Part shown: positions 41,060 through 49,669 of the stretch, one piece after another
Position numbering within the stretch: position 1 is the first letter of the stretch
How the letters are laid out: every line of letters begins with the position of its first letter
Assembly: GCA_002335385.1 (NCBI GenBank)
Contig: DCVK01000054.1
Span: forward strand, 107,626 to 171,625
From: Candidatus Aminicenantes bacterium UBA2190
GTDB taxonomy: Bacteria; Acidobacteriota; Aminicenantia; UBA2199
Direction of reading: 5' to 3'
DNA: 64,000 bases
Notes under the pieces: generated by a model
What the model was told of the DNA's origin: nothing
The model's input: the letters and a program-made list of their open reading frames with translations, nothing else
The model's database searches: none
Program-made: the position numbers and the translations under genes

Positions 41060-42463
41060 ATGAGGACCCTGATCCACGGCGGGACGATCGTTGCCGACGG
41101 CCGCTCGCGCAGCGGTGACGTCCTGATCGCAGGCGAGACGATCGCTGCGGTCGGGAAAGCGGTCGCCGTGCCCGCTGCGGTCGACCGCGTGATGGACGCC
41201 ACGGGCTGCGTGGTCTTCCCCGGCGGGATCGACCCCCACGTCCACCTCGGGCTGGAGACGCCCCAGGGGACCTGCGGCGATGATTTCGCCAGCGGCAGCG
41301 CCGCCGCGCTGGCGGGAGGCACGACCACCCTCATCGACTTCGTCACCCCGCGCCGCGGCGCATCGCTCCTCGACGCCCTGGCCGCGCGCAAGGACGCCGC
41401 GCGCAAGTCGTTGTGCGACTACGGCCTGCACATGAGCGTGACCGCCTGGAGCGACCGCGTGCTTCCCGAGCTGGAAGCCTGCTGCCGACACGAAGGGATC
41501 GGCTCGGTCAAGGCCTACCTCGCCTACAAGGAGACCATCGGCCTGGAGGACCGGGAATTCCTGACCCTGCTGGACGCCGCCCGCGCACTGAAATTCCTGA
41601 CCCTGGTCCATGCCGAGGCGGGCGACATGGTCGCCTATCTGCAGAAGCAGCTGCTGGCCGCGGGCAAGACCGCGGCCGCATTTCATCCCCTTTCCCGGCC
41701 GCCCGAGGTGGAGGGCGACGCCGTCGCCCGGGCCCTGCTGATGGCGCGGCTGGCCGGCGTTCCGCTCTATGTCGTGCACGTGTCGACGCGCCAGGGGCTC
41801 GACGCCGTCGCCGCCGCCCGCCAGGCGGGCCAGGCGGCCATTGCCGAGACCTGCCCGCAATACCTGGTTTTGGATGAAAGCCTCTATGCGGCGGGCGGCG
41901 ACGCGGGCGCCGCCGCGGTCATGAGCCCGCCGCTGAGGAGCGGGGAACATCGCGAGGCCCTGTGGCAGGCCCTGGCCTCCGGCCTGGCGCAAACGGTCGC
42001 CAGCGATCACTGTCCGTTCGACCTGGAGGACAAGCGCCGCCATGCCGGCGACGATTTCACCCGCATCGCCAACGGCATCGGCGGCATCGAATACCGCCTG
42101 GGACTGCTGTACACCTTCGGCGTGCGGACCGGGAGGATCACCCTGGAGCGCTTCGTCGACCTGGTCGCGACGCGGCCGGCGAAGCTGTTCGGCCTCTACC
42201 CGCGCAAGGGCGCGATCCGCGCCGGCAGCGACGCCGACCTGGTGGTCTGGGACCCGGGCAGGAAATGGACGGTCCGCGCCGCGGGCCAATGGCAGCGCTG
42301 CGATCACACGCCGTACGAGGGGCTTGAACTGCAGGGGGCGCCGCGTTTCGTGCTCAGCCGCGGCGCGGCGGTGTTTGCCGCCGGCCGGCTCGATGCCGCT
42401 GCCGGCCGGGGCCGCTACCTCGACCGCAGCCCGTTGCGGGGAAACGATGGGCGCTGCGGTTGA
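41060..42463 (+). CDS. Dihydropyrimidinase/D-hydantoinase-family amidohydrolase
   Basis: A 467-residue enzyme. Metal ligands: DPHVHLGL (HxH), the carboxylated lysine in GSVKAYLAYKE, LVHAEAGD, YVVHVST and QTVASDHCPF (Asp). The end has the usual DADLVVWDPG and HTPYEGLE. It hydrolyses cyclic ureides such as hydantoins, dihydropyrimidines or allantoin-like compounds. Context (molybdenum hydroxylase, PLP enzyme, SsnA) suggests purine-derived ureides (inference), as hyuA in the E. coli cluster. The end overlaps the next gene by 17 bases. Confidence 0.87.
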   Translation: MRTLIHGGTIVADGRSRSGDVLIAGETIAAVGKAVAVPAAVDRVMDATGCVVFPGGIDPHVHLGLETPQGTCGDDFASGSAAALAGGTTTLIDFVTPRRGASLLDALAARKDAARKSLCDYGLHMSVTAWSDRVLPELEACCRHEGIGSVKAYLAYKETIGLEDREFLTLLDAARALKFLTLVHAEAGDMVAYLQKQLLAAGKTAAAFHPLSRPPEVEGDAVARALLMARLAGVPLYVVHVSTRQGLDAVAAARQAGQAAIAETCPQYLVLDESLYAAGGDAGAAAVMSPPLRSGEHREALWQALASGLAQTVASDHCPFDLEDKRRHAGDDFTRIANGIGGIEYRLGLLYTFGVRTGRITLERFVDLVATRPAKLFGLYPRKGAIRAGSDADLVVWDPGRKWTVRAAGQWQRCDHTPYEGLELQGAPRFVLSRGAAVFAAGRLDAAAGRGRYLDRSPLRGNDGRCG

Positions 42464-43040
42464 CGGCCTGCTGCTGGCCGGCGGCTGCTCCTGCCGCGCC
42501 GGCGTCTTCAAGATGACGGCGGAGGTGGGCGGCAAGCCCCTGCTGCTGTGGGGGCTGGAGACCCTGGCCGCGGTGTGCCCGCGCGTGATCGTCGTGGCCG
42601 GATCCGGGGCCGGGCAGATCGAAAAGCTGGTCGCCGGCATGCCGGGCGTCGAACTGGTCGAGAACCGGGATTTCGCCGCCGGCATGCTCTCGTCGGTACA
42701 GGCCGGGGTGCGCCGGGTATGCGAGACGCGGTTCTTCCTCCTTCCCGGCGACATGCCCCTGGTCCAGGCCTCCGTCCTGCGCCGGCTGCTGGCGGCCGGG
42801 GGCGATGCCGACATCGTCGTGCCCGCCTGCAACGAACGCCGGGGCCACCCGGTCCTGCTGCCGGCCTCGCTCATCCCCGCCATTCTCGCCGAGCCCCCGG
42901 GCTCCAACCTGGGGCACATCATCCGCCGCTGCGGCAGCGTCGTCGTCGAGGTCGACGATCCCGGCATCCTGGCTGACCTGGACACGCCGGCCGACCTGGA
43001 GCGCCTCGACTCCGCCCTGCGCGCGAGGAGACGCCAATGA
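42447..43040 (+). CDS. MocA-like molybdenum cofactor nucleotidyltransferase
   Basis: A 197-residue nucleotidyltransferase. The NTP-binding loop is GLLLAGGCSCRAGVFKMTAEVGG, which in family members reads LAGG.S.RMG..K; here Arg is kept and MG became AG. Later ones are FFLLPGDMPLV and ERRGHPVLLP, both in the MocA group, and DLDTPADLERL at the end. MocA attaches CMP to molybdopterin for the xanthine dehydrogenase family, which fits the hydroxylase at 33.8 kb. It overlaps the hydantoinase gene and the XdhC gene (ATGA). Confidence 0.82.
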   Translation: MGAAVDGLLLAGGCSCRAGVFKMTAEVGGKPLLLWGLETLAAVCPRVIVVAGSGAGQIEKLVAGMPGVELVENRDFAAGMLSSVQAGVRRVCETRFFLLPGDMPLVQASVLRRLLAAGGDADIVVPACNERRGHPVLLPASLIPAILAEPPGSNLGHIIRRCGSVVVEVDDPGILADLDTPADLERLDSALRARRRQ

Positions 43041-44011
43041 ACCAAGTCCACTTCTGGGAATTCGTCCACGACAGCCTCCAGGCCGGAGAGCCGCTGATGC
43101 TGCTGCTGGTGGTCGCCAGCGGCGGCTCGTCGCCCGGCAAGCCGGGTTTCAAGATGGCCGTGACGATCCGCGGCGAACGGCACGGCACCATCGGCGGCGG
43201 CGCCGTGGAAAAGGACCTGGTGGACAAGGCGGCCGCGCTCCTCTCCCGCGGCAGCGGCCGCGTGCGCCTGCTCAAGCTGCTGCACCGCGAGGTCACGGCC
43301 GGCCAGGCCGCCGCGGGAAAACGCTCGGGTATGATCTGCTCCGGCTGGCAGCAGGTGGCCCTGCTGCCGCTGGCCGCCGGCGACAGCGGCGCCGTTGATT
43401 CGCTGCTTTTCGCCCTGAAGCGCAACCGTCCCGGCCGGCTGCAGCTTTCCCCGCAGGGGCTGGGGTTCCAGCCGGGGAAAAAGCGGGCCGGCGCCTTCTC
43501 GGCCCGGTCGGCAGGCGACTGGACCTACGGCGAGCAGACGGGGCAGCGCCCGACCCTGACCATCATCGGCGGCGGCCACGTCGGCCTGGCCCTGTCGCGG
43601 GTGATGGCCGGCCTCGATTTCCATGTCCGCGTCATCGACGACCGCGAGGACCTGGCGACTTTGGAAAGCAATGTGTTCGCCCAGGAAAAGCACGTGGGCA
43701 GCTTCCGCTCCGTCGGCCGCCGGGTGGAGGAGGGGAGCATGAGCTACGTCGTGATCATGACCTATGGCCACCAGGCCGACGAAAGGGTCCTGGGCCAGCT
43801 GCTGCGCAAGAATCTGCGCTACCTGGGGCTGCTGGGCAGCCCGGCCAAGAACGCCCGCATCTTCGCCAACCTGGAGAAAAAGGGGATCAGCCGCCGGGCC
43901 TTGGGCAGGGTGCACGCCCCGGTGGGGCTGCCCATCCACAGCCATACGCCGGATGAGATTGCCATCAGCATTGCCGCCGAGATCATTAAAGAGAAGAACG
44001 GACCTTCGTGA
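43037..44011 (+). CDS. xdhC: XdhC/CoxI-family accessory protein
   Basis: A 324-residue protein. N-terminal XdhC domain: LLLVVASGGSSPGKPGFKMAV and TIGGGAVEKDLV. C-terminal Rossmann domain: LTIIGGGHVGLALSRVMAGLDFHVRVIDDRED, then VIMTYGHQADERVLGQLL and RYLGLLGSPAKNARIF. XdhC binds molybdenum cofactor, protects it, and inserts it (after sulfuration) into xanthine dehydrogenases. This, with the MocA-like protein, supports the molybdenum assignment of the operon. The stop TGA is itself part of the first ATTCGTG word of the repeat that follows. Confidence 0.87.
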   Translation: MNQVHFWEFVHDSLQAGEPLMLLLVVASGGSSPGKPGFKMAVTIRGERHGTIGGGAVEKDLVDKAAALLSRGSGRVRLLKLLHREVTAGQAAAGKRSGMICSGWQQVALLPLAAGDSGAVDSLLFALKRNRPGRLQLSPQGLGFQPGKKRAGAFSARSAGDWTYGEQTGQRPTLTIIGGGHVGLALSRVMAGLDFHVRVIDDREDLATLESNVFAQEKHVGSFRSVGRRVEEGSMSYVVIMTYGHQADERVLGQLLRKNLRYLGLLGSPAKNARIFANLEKKGISRRALGRVHAPVGLPIHSHTPDEIAISIAAEIIKEKNGPS

Positions 44012-44102
44012 TTCGTGACACGTAATTCGTGATTCGGAAGAGAAAAGCAAGAGGTCGGCCAATGTGGTTTCGAATCACGAATCACAAATTACGAATCACG
44101 GA
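44007..44102. repeat. Inverted word-repeat element (ATTCGTG words)
   Basis: Left arm CTTCGTGATTCGTGACACGT and on to TCGTGATTCGGAA (44005-44038); right arm TTTCGAATCACGAATCACAA and on to ATCACGGAG (44068-44103). The reverse complement of the right arm matches the left over about 32 bases. Loop: GAAGAGAAAAGCAAGAGGTC with GGCCAATGTGGTTT. The first word supplies the xdhC stop codon. Confidence 0.85.
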
Positions 44103-44105
44103 GTT

Positions 44106-44134
44106 TTGACAATCCCCGGCCCGTATGCTACGTT
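44106..44134 (+). promoter_or_regulatory. Putative promoter of the purine nucleoside phosphorylase gene
   Basis: TTGACA (44106-44111), 17 bases, TACGTT (44129-44134), directly after the repeat element; ATG 44157 follows with AGGAGG. Confidence 0.55.
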
Positions 44135-44156
44135 TCGGCCGGACCCAGGAGGCACG

Positions 44157-44981
44157 ATGGAAGCATACGAGAAAATCATGGCAGCGGTGGAGTTCATCCG
44201 CTCGCGATCGCCGCTGGCGCCGCGCGTGGGCGTGGTGCTGGGCTCCGGGCTCGGCGAGTTCGCCGGCCGCGTCGAGGATGCGGTTGCCATCCCCTATGGG
44301 GAAATCCCCCATTTCAAGAAGGTGAGCATCGCCGGCCATGCCGGCCGCCTGGTCCTGGGCAGTATCAACGGCGTGCCGGCGGCCGTCCTGCAGGGGCGCT
44401 ATCACTTCTACGAGGGACACGATATCCTTGACGTGGTCTTCCCCGTGCGCGTCCTGGGCAAGCTGGGGATCCGGAGCCTGCTGCTGACCAATGCCGCCGG
44501 CGGCATCGGCGGGGAGCTTCGTCCCGGCGACCTGATGATCATCCGCGACCACATCAACCTGATGGGGCTCAACCCCCTGCGCGGGGCCAACGACGAGCGC
44601 CTGGGACCGCGCTTCCCCGACATGAGCGCCGTCTATGATCCGGAGTTCCAGGACGTCATCGCCGCCGCCGCGGCCGGGATCGGCCTCGCCCCGCGCCGGG
44701 GGGTGTACCTGGCCCTGAGCGGACCGTCCTACGAGACGCCGGCCGAGATCCGCATGCTGGCCGCCCTGGGCGCCGACGCGGTGGGCATGTCGACCGTGCC
44801 CGAGGCCGTCTGTGCCCGGCATATGGGGCTGCGCGTGGCCGGCATATCGTGCGTCACCAACCTGGCCGCCGGCATCTCGCAAGCGCCGCTCAGCCACCGC
44901 GAGGTGACCGAGACGGCCGACAGGGTAAAGAACGATTTTATCAAACTTTTGGAGATTGTGATTCCCAAACTCGGAAAGTAA
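44157..44981 (+). CDS. Purine nucleoside phosphorylase (trimeric type)
   Basis: A 274-residue enzyme. Motifs: VGVVLGSGLGEFAG (phosphate loop), SIAGHAGRLVLG, LQGRYHFYEGHD, LLTNAAGGIGGEL, SGPSYETPAEIRML and GMSTVPEAVCARHMG, then CVTNLAAGIS. These mark the trimeric, inosine/guanosine-preferring group. It splits purine (deoxy)nucleosides into base and (deoxy)ribose-1-phosphate, feeding the hydroxylase with bases and the deo-type pathway with sugar. ATG 44157 has CAGGAGG 6 bases upstream. A bidirectional terminator follows at 45.13 kb. Confidence 0.9.
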   Translation: MEAYEKIMAAVEFIRSRSPLAPRVGVVLGSGLGEFAGRVEDAVAIPYGEIPHFKKVSIAGHAGRLVLGSINGVPAAVLQGRYHFYEGHDILDVVFPVRVLGKLGIRSLLLTNAAGGIGGELRPGDLMIIRDHINLMGLNPLRGANDERLGPRFPDMSAVYDPEFQDVIAAAAAGIGLAPRRGVYLALSGPSYETPAEIRMLAALGADAVGMSTVPEAVCARHMGLRVAGISCVTNLAAGISQAPLSHREVTETADRVKNDFIKLLEIVIPKLGK

Positions 44982-44987
44982 AGTCTA

Positions 44988-45110
44988 AGGGAAGAGAGAG
45001 GGAAGTCAGAGGGAAAGGCAGAGGGAAGACAAAGTGGGAAGGAGGCTTTGAAAGGACTTTTCCACTCTCTCTTCCCTCATTCTTCCCTCTCTCTTCCCTT
45101 TTCTTCCCTG
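44988..45110. repeat. Inverted word-repeat element (GGGAAGA words)
   Basis: Left arm of GGGAAGA/GAGGGAAG words (44988-45041), right arm of TCTTCCC/TTCCCTC words (45061-45110). The stem could reach about 45 bases. It starts 6 bases after the PNP stop. Confidence 0.8.
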
Positions 45111-45120
45111 AGTCCAAGCA

Positions 45121-45155
45121 AAAAAAAACCCCGGCCGCGGGGCCGGGGTTTTTTT
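45121..45155. terminator. Bidirectional intrinsic terminator
   Basis: A-tract, CCCCGGCC (45129-45136), loop GCGG, GGCCGGGG (45141-45148), then seven T. The stem is perfect and has A/T tracts on both sides, so it ends transcription of the PNP gene (+) and the TonB-type receptor (-). Confidence 0.92.
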
Positions 45156-45177
45156 ATTCCTTTGGTTCCGGTCGAAC

Positions 45178-48100
45178 TCAGTTGAACGAGTAGCGCAGTC
45201 CGAGCTGCATCTGCCAGCGCGAGGCGAGGTTGCTGATCGAGTGGTGTTCGCGGGGGGAAAAGCTGACTTTCTGCTTGCCGGTGGCGGCGTCGACGCCGGT
45301 GAGGGTCCAGGGGGTGTCGTTCTGGTTGCTGACGTAATACAGTTTGCCCCATTCCTTGTTCAGCAGGTTGAGGAAGTTGACGACGTCCAGGGTGATCTGC
45401 AGGCGGTGGTCCTTCAGGCCGGGGATGGGGATGTCCTGGGCGATGCGGGCGTCGAGGGCGTGGCTCCAGGGCTCGCGGCTGGAGTTGCGCGGCACGATCT
45501 GGCCGCGGTACTTGCTCAGGCCCGGGTCCTCCTCGATATACGAATTCAGGGCGTTCCAGGCGGCGTTCTGGTCGGCCAGCACGTTGCCGCGGGAGTCGAC
45601 CATGATCACTTCGTTGATCGAGGACGGGATGTAGACCAGGTCGTTGCCGGCGGCGGCGTCGCCGTTGGCGTCGTAGTAGTTGTAGGTGGTGGAGTAGGGG
45701 CGCCCGGAACGGCCGCCGTAGAAAAGGCCGATGCTGGTCGGGGCTTCCTTGAGGAAGTGGAAGGTGTAGGAGACGGCGGCGCCGATGCGGTGGCGCACGT
45801 CATAGTTGGACCAGGTGAGCTCGGGGTCGTTGGCGTCAAAGCGGATGGGGTTGTAGCCGAAGTTGGAGGAGGCCTGCGATGAGGTGGCGGAATTGACATC
45901 CTTGGCCTCGCCGTAGGTGTAGGTGAGGTTGGCCCAGGAGTCCTTGTTGAAGCTCTTCTGGAACTGGGTGGAGAGGCTGTACTGGTACCCCTTGCTGGTG
46001 TTGGTCAGCAGGATGACGTCGGTGAAACTCTTGTTGACGTCGCGGGCGAACATGATGCGGCCGCCGAGGCCCAGAGCTCCGGTCTTGCGCAGGTTCAGGT
46101 TCTTGACCAGGACCTCGTTGATGTTCTTGGAATAGATGAACTCCAGGGTGCCGATGATGCCCCAGGGCAGCTCGCGGTCGACGGCCAGATTGGTGCGCAG
46201 CACCTGGGGGTAGGTGAACTTGTCGTCGATGACATCGACCTCGCTGGTGCCGCCGACGCCGGCCTCAGGCTGGTTCAGCGGGTCGGGTACGAACAGGAAA
46301 CCCGGGTTGCGGATGTCGAGGCGGGTGAACTCCATGCCGGTGTTGGAATACTGGTTGGAGATCCACACGTAGGGGGTGCGGCCGGAGAAGATGCCGATGC
46401 CGCCGCGCACCTGGGTCTTCTTGTCCTTGTTGACGTCCCAGTTGAAGCCGACGCGGGGCGAGAACAGCAGGTTGCCCGAGGCGACCTGGTCGGTGCGGAT
46501 GTCGAAGACCTGCTCGACCACCGGGTTGGCGGTCGGGATATCGTTGAGGATCGGCACGTCGAGGCGCAGGCCCAGGGTCAGCGTCAGGTTGGGCAGCACG
46601 GCCCAGTTGTCGCCGGCATAGGCGCCCAGCTGCATGACGTTGAATTCGGGCACCCACTTCTCCTTGGGGTCGGCGGTGATGAAGTCGTGGTAGTAGCGCG
46701 AGGAGATGCCCTTCTCGAAGTTGTCCAGACTGGCGAATTCCCAGTAGCCGTAATAGTTGCGGATATAGAGGTTGGCGAAGCTGAAGAACTCGTTGTGGGT
46801 GCCGATGGTGAAGGTGTGCTTGCCCTTGTACCAGGTCAGGTTGTCGGTGATCTCGATGATGTCGTTGTCCAGGCCGTTGGCGCCCGAGTACTGCTCGGTG
46901 CCGGCAGTGAGCTTGTAGCCGCCGGCGATGGTGACGTTCACCTGCGGGAAGAGGGTGTCGCCGATGGCGCGGAAGTCGCGGATGGTGGTGTAGTTCAGGG
47001 TCAACTCGTTGAACAGGTTGTTGCCCAGAGTGCTGTTCAGTTGGGCGACGGTGGAATTGGTCTTGTTGTTCAGCTCATAATAGACGTCGGCGAAGGGGAA
47101 GACCACGTTGGACGCCTTGGAGGGGACGCGGTCCGAGGAGCCGGTGACATAGTTGTGGCGCAGGGTCAGGCGGTGCTTGTCGCTGATGTTGTAGTCCAGG
47201 CGGGCGAAGATCTTGGAGTTGTCGGTAATGACTTCCTTGTAGCCTTCGCCGTAGCCGCCCGGGTCGTAGCCGTACGCGCTCTTCAGGATGCTGATGAAGC
47301 GGTCGGCGTCGGCTTTGTTGACGCTGGTGCCGCCAAAGTCGTTCGAGGAGCCGCTGTCGTCGATGACGTAGGTGGTCGGGACCTTGTTGTCGCCCATCTC
47401 GCCGCTGACGAAGAAGAACAGCTTGTCCTTGATGACCGGGCCGCCGACGCGGAAGCCGAACTGCTTCTCGCTGAACTTGCCGTATTTCTTGTCCTCGAAG
47501 CCCTTGCCCACGAAGCCCTCGTTGCGGCCGAAGTAGTAGGCGGAGCCGGAGAAGGCGTTGGTGCCGCTGCGGGTGATGGCGTTCAGGCTGCTGCCGGTGA
47601 AGCCGCCCTGGCGGACGTCGTAGGGGGCGATGACCAGCTGGAACTCCTGGACGGCGTCCAGCGAGATCGGCGCGGAGAGTCCGGGGGTGCCGCTGGAGCC
47701 CAGGCCGAACAGGTCGTTGTTCACGGCGCCGTCGATCTTGATGTCATTGTAGCGGTTGCTCTTGCCGGCGGCCGAGAAGGCGCCGCCGCCGCGGGAATCC
47801 ACCTGCGGGGCCAGGCGGGCGAAGTCATCGAACGAGCGGCCGATCGAGGGCATGCTCTCGATGACCGCCGTGCTGACGTTCTGGGCGGCGCCGGTGCGCC
47901 CTTCCGAGATGATCGGGTTGGAGGCGATGACCGTGACCTCCTCGGCGATGGTTTCCAGGGCCAGCTGGAACTTCAAGTTACGGTCCTCACCCAGTCTCAG
48001 GGTGATGCCCTTGATCTCCTGGGTCTTGAAGGGCTCCATGGTGATGGTGACCGTGTAGGGGCCGCCGGCGCGCACGGCCGGGATGTTGAACAGGCCATCC

Positions 48101-48288
48101 TGGCGGCTGACGGCCGTGTAGACGGTGCCGGTCGGCGTGTGCACGGCGGTGACGGTGGCGCCGACGACGGGATTGTTGTCGACGTCCGTGACCAGCCCGT
48201 TGAAGGCTGCCGTCGTCACGCCCTGGGCCGTGATCAGCCCGGGGAGGATGAGGCAGAACAGCAGGACTGCGAAAAATGCTCTTTTCAT
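45178..48288 (-). CDS. Oar-like TonB-dependent outer-membrane receptor with CarboxypepD_reg domain
   Basis: A 1036-residue protein. Signal peptide (residues 1-22), then a carboxypeptidase-regulatory-like Ig fold (FNGLVTDVDNNPVVGATVTAV, DGLFNIPAVRAGGPYTV), then a plug domain (EEVTVIASNPIIS, SIGRSFDDFARLAPQVDSRGG, FQLVIAPYDVRQGGFTGSSLNAITRSGTNAFSGSAYYF), and a barrel ending in LASRWQMQLGLRYSFN. This is the Oar-type architecture common in Acidobacteria and Myxococcus. Its ligand is unknown; the neighbouring nucleoside genes make nucleic-acid fragments or nucleosides one idea (inference). GGAGGAG precedes ATG 48288. Confidence 0.9.
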   Translation of the reverse strand: MKRAFFAVLLFCLILPGLITAQGVTTAAFNGLVTDVDNNPVVGATVTAVHTPTGTVYTAVSRQDGLFNIPAVRAGGPYTVTITMEPFKTQEIKGITLRLGEDRNLKFQLALETIAEEVTVIASNPIISEGRTGAAQNVSTAVIESMPSIGRSFDDFARLAPQVDSRGGGAFSAAGKSNRYNDIKIDGAVNNDLFGLGSSGTPGLSAPISLDAVQEFQLVIAPYDVRQGGFTGSSLNAITRSGTNAFSGSAYYFGRNEGFVGKGFEDKKYGKFSEKQFGFRVGGPVIKDKLFFFVSGEMGDNKVPTTYVIDDSGSSNDFGGTSVNKADADRFISILKSAYGYDPGGYGEGYKEVITDNSKIFARLDYNISDKHRLTLRHNYVTGSSDRVPSKASNVVFPFADVYYELNNKTNSTVAQLNSTLGNNLFNELTLNYTTIRDFRAIGDTLFPQVNVTIAGGYKLTAGTEQYSGANGLDNDIIEITDNLTWYKGKHTFTIGTHNEFFSFANLYIRNYYGYWEFASLDNFEKGISSRYYHDFITADPKEKWVPEFNVMQLGAYAGDNWAVLPNLTLTLGLRLDVPILNDIPTANPVVEQVFDIRTDQVASGNLLFSPRVGFNWDVNKDKKTQVRGGIGIFSGRTPYVWISNQYSNTGMEFTRLDIRNPGFLFVPDPLNQPEAGVGGTSEVDVIDDKFTYPQVLRTNLAVDRELPWGIIGTLEFIYSKNINEVLVKNLNLRKTGALGLGGRIMFARDVNKSFTDVILLTNTSKGYQYSLSTQFQKSFNKDSWANLTYTYGEAKDVNSATSSQASSNFGYNPIRFDANDPELTWSNYDVRHRIGAAVSYTFHFLKEAPTSIGLFYGGRSGRPYSTTYNYYDANGDAAAGNDLVYIPSSINEVIMVDSRGNVLADQNAAWNALNSYIEEDPGLSKYRGQIVPRNSSREPWSHALDARIAQDIPIPGLKDHRLQITLDVVNFLNLLNKEWGKLYYVSNQNDTPWTLTGVDAATGKQKVSFSPREHHSISNLASRWQMQLGLRYSFN

Positions 48289-48414
48289 GGATATACTCCT
48301 CCTTTTAGTTTGTTGCTTTGACATGAAGCATAGTTTAATCCAAATTAATGAAAAATCAATCCCCCCCCGCGGCAAAAAAAAATAAAACCCTCCGGGGACG
48401 GCGCTGCGGGCGTT

Positions 48415-48443
48415 TTGACTCACGGTCGCGCCTGTGCTACCAT
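48415..48443 (+). promoter_or_regulatory. Leaderless-type promoter of the uridine kinase operon
   Basis: TTGACT (48415-48420), 17 bases, TACCAT (48438-48443, with an extended TGC), 6 bases, ATG 48450. Both hexamers are identical to those of the nupC promoter at 50984-51012. Confidence 0.7.
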
Positions 48444-48449
48444 GGGCCG

Positions 48450-49088
48450 ATGAAGAGAAAACCCTTGATCATCGGGGTGGCCGGCGGCACGGCCTCGGGC
48501 AAGACCACCATCGCCAACGCCATCATGGAAAGCATCAACCACCCGCAGATGGTGATGATCCAGCACGACGCCTACTACCGGGACGCCAGCCACTTGCCCC
48601 TGGCCGAGCGCGCCCGCATCAACTTCGATCACCCCGACTCCCTGGAGACCGACCTGATGGTGCGCCATCTGCGCGAGCTGATCGCGGGCCGGCCGATCGA
48701 GATGCCGGTCTACGACTTTTCCACCCACGCGCGTCTGAAAAAGGGCATCGTCAAGAAGCCGGCCAAGGTGATCGTCATCGAGGGCATCCTGATCTTCTGC
48801 GAGCGCTCGCTGCGCGAGCTGATGGACGTCAAGATCTTCGTCGACACCGCGGCCGACCTGCGCTTCATCCGCCGGCTGAAGCGTGACATCCAGGAGCGCC
48901 GGCGCAGCATGGATTCGGTGATCGGCCAGTACCTGGGGACGGTGCGTCCCATGCACGTGGCCTTCGTCGAGCCCAGCCGCACGTACGCCGACATCATCAT
49001 CCCCGAGGGGCACAACCCGGTCTCGACCGCCATGGTCGTGACCATGATCCGCCAGCGCCTGCGCCGCGGCAGGAGCGGCGACCGCTGA
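48450..49088 (+). CDS. udk: Uridine kinase
   Basis: A 212-residue kinase of the PRK/uridine kinase family: IIGVAGGTASGKTTIANAIM (P-loop with GTASGKTT), HDAYYRDASHLPLAERARINFDHP (substrate site typical of Udk), PVYDFSTHAR, VIVIEGILIF and FVDTAADLRFIRRLKRDIQERRR. It phosphorylates uridine and cytidine. The ATG has no ribosome site and lies 6 bases after a -10 box. The phosphoribosyltransferase gene follows after 19 bases, so purine and pyrimidine salvage are co-expressed. Confidence 0.92.
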   Translation: MKRKPLIIGVAGGTASGKTTIANAIMESINHPQMVMIQHDAYYRDASHLPLAERARINFDHPDSLETDLMVRHLRELIAGRPIEMPVYDFSTHARLKKGIVKKPAKVIVIEGILIFCERSLRELMDVKIFVDTAADLRFIRRLKRDIQERRRSMDSVIGQYLGTVRPMHVAFVEPSRTYADIIIPEGHNPVSTAMVVTMIRQRLRRGRSGDR

Positions 49089-49107
49089 GGGCGGAGAGGA
49101 CGGACAC

Positions 49108-49668
49108 ATGGCCGAAAAAAGATTCATCAGCGCCCAGGAACTGCTGGAGGATTCGTTCCGCCTGGGGCGCCTGGTGCTGGAAAGCGGTTTCCGGCCCGAC
49201 TTCATCGTCGGCGTCTGGCGCGGCGGCACGCCCGTGGGCATCGCCGTGCAGGAGCTGCTGGAGCATAACGGCGTACGCAGCGACCACATCGCCATCCGCA
49301 CCTCCTCCTACGAGGGTATCGAGCAGCGCGGCAAGCAGATCCGCATCCACGGCCTGGGCTACATCGTGGGCAACGCCGGCGCCGAGCACCGCCTGCTGAT
49401 CGTCGACGACGTGTACGACACGGGCCTGAGCATCCAGGCCATCATCGAATCGCTGCGCGAGCGCTCGCGGCGCAACGCGCCGCACGACATCCGCGTGGCC
49501 ACCGTCTTCTTCAAGCCCGGCAACAACCGCACCGGCCGCAAGCCCGACTTCTACGTCCACGAAACCGACAAGTGGCTGGTGTTCCCCCACGAGCTGAACG
49601 GCCTTGAGCCCGGCGAGATCGCCCGTCACAAGCCCGAGGTGGCGCGCAGCCTGGAAAAGGAGAAGTAG
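49108..49668 (+). CDS. Type I phosphoribosyltransferase (purine/xanthine-type)
   Basis: A 186-residue PRTase. The PRPP-binding motif is HRLLIVDDVYDTGLSIQAI, in place of the usual VLIVDDVIDTG. The pyrophosphate loop is VGVWRGGTPVGI, and IRTSSYEG fits hypoxanthine/xanthine-guanine enzymes. It salvages a purine base released by the phosphorylase using PRPP; a xanthine-guanine preference is a guess. Eight bases upstream of its ATG is GGAGAGGAC. It follows udk and precedes add with 1 base between. Confidence 0.82.
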   Translation: MAEKRFISAQELLEDSFRLGRLVLESGFRPDFIVGVWRGGTPVGIAVQELLEHNGVRSDHIAIRTSSYEGIEQRGKQIRIHGLGYIVGNAGAEHRLLIVDDVYDTGLSIQAIIESLRERSRRNAPHDIRVATVFFKPGNNRTGRKPDFYVHETDKWLVFPHELNGLEPGEIARHKPEVARSLEKEK

Positions 49669-49669
49669 G

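Noticed and set aside
41021..44062. A 1013-codon open frame on the minus strand opposite the hydantoinase, MocA-like and XdhC genes
   Set aside because: High-GC antisense shadow. Its translation is low-complexity (Ala, Gly, Arg, His-rich) with no family motif, while the plus-strand genes carry complete active sites.
46687..48321. A 544-codon plus-strand frame opposite the Oar-type receptor
   Set aside because: Almost only Val, Gly, Ala and Asp; a mirror of the Asn/Thr/Phe-rich barrel on the minus strand.
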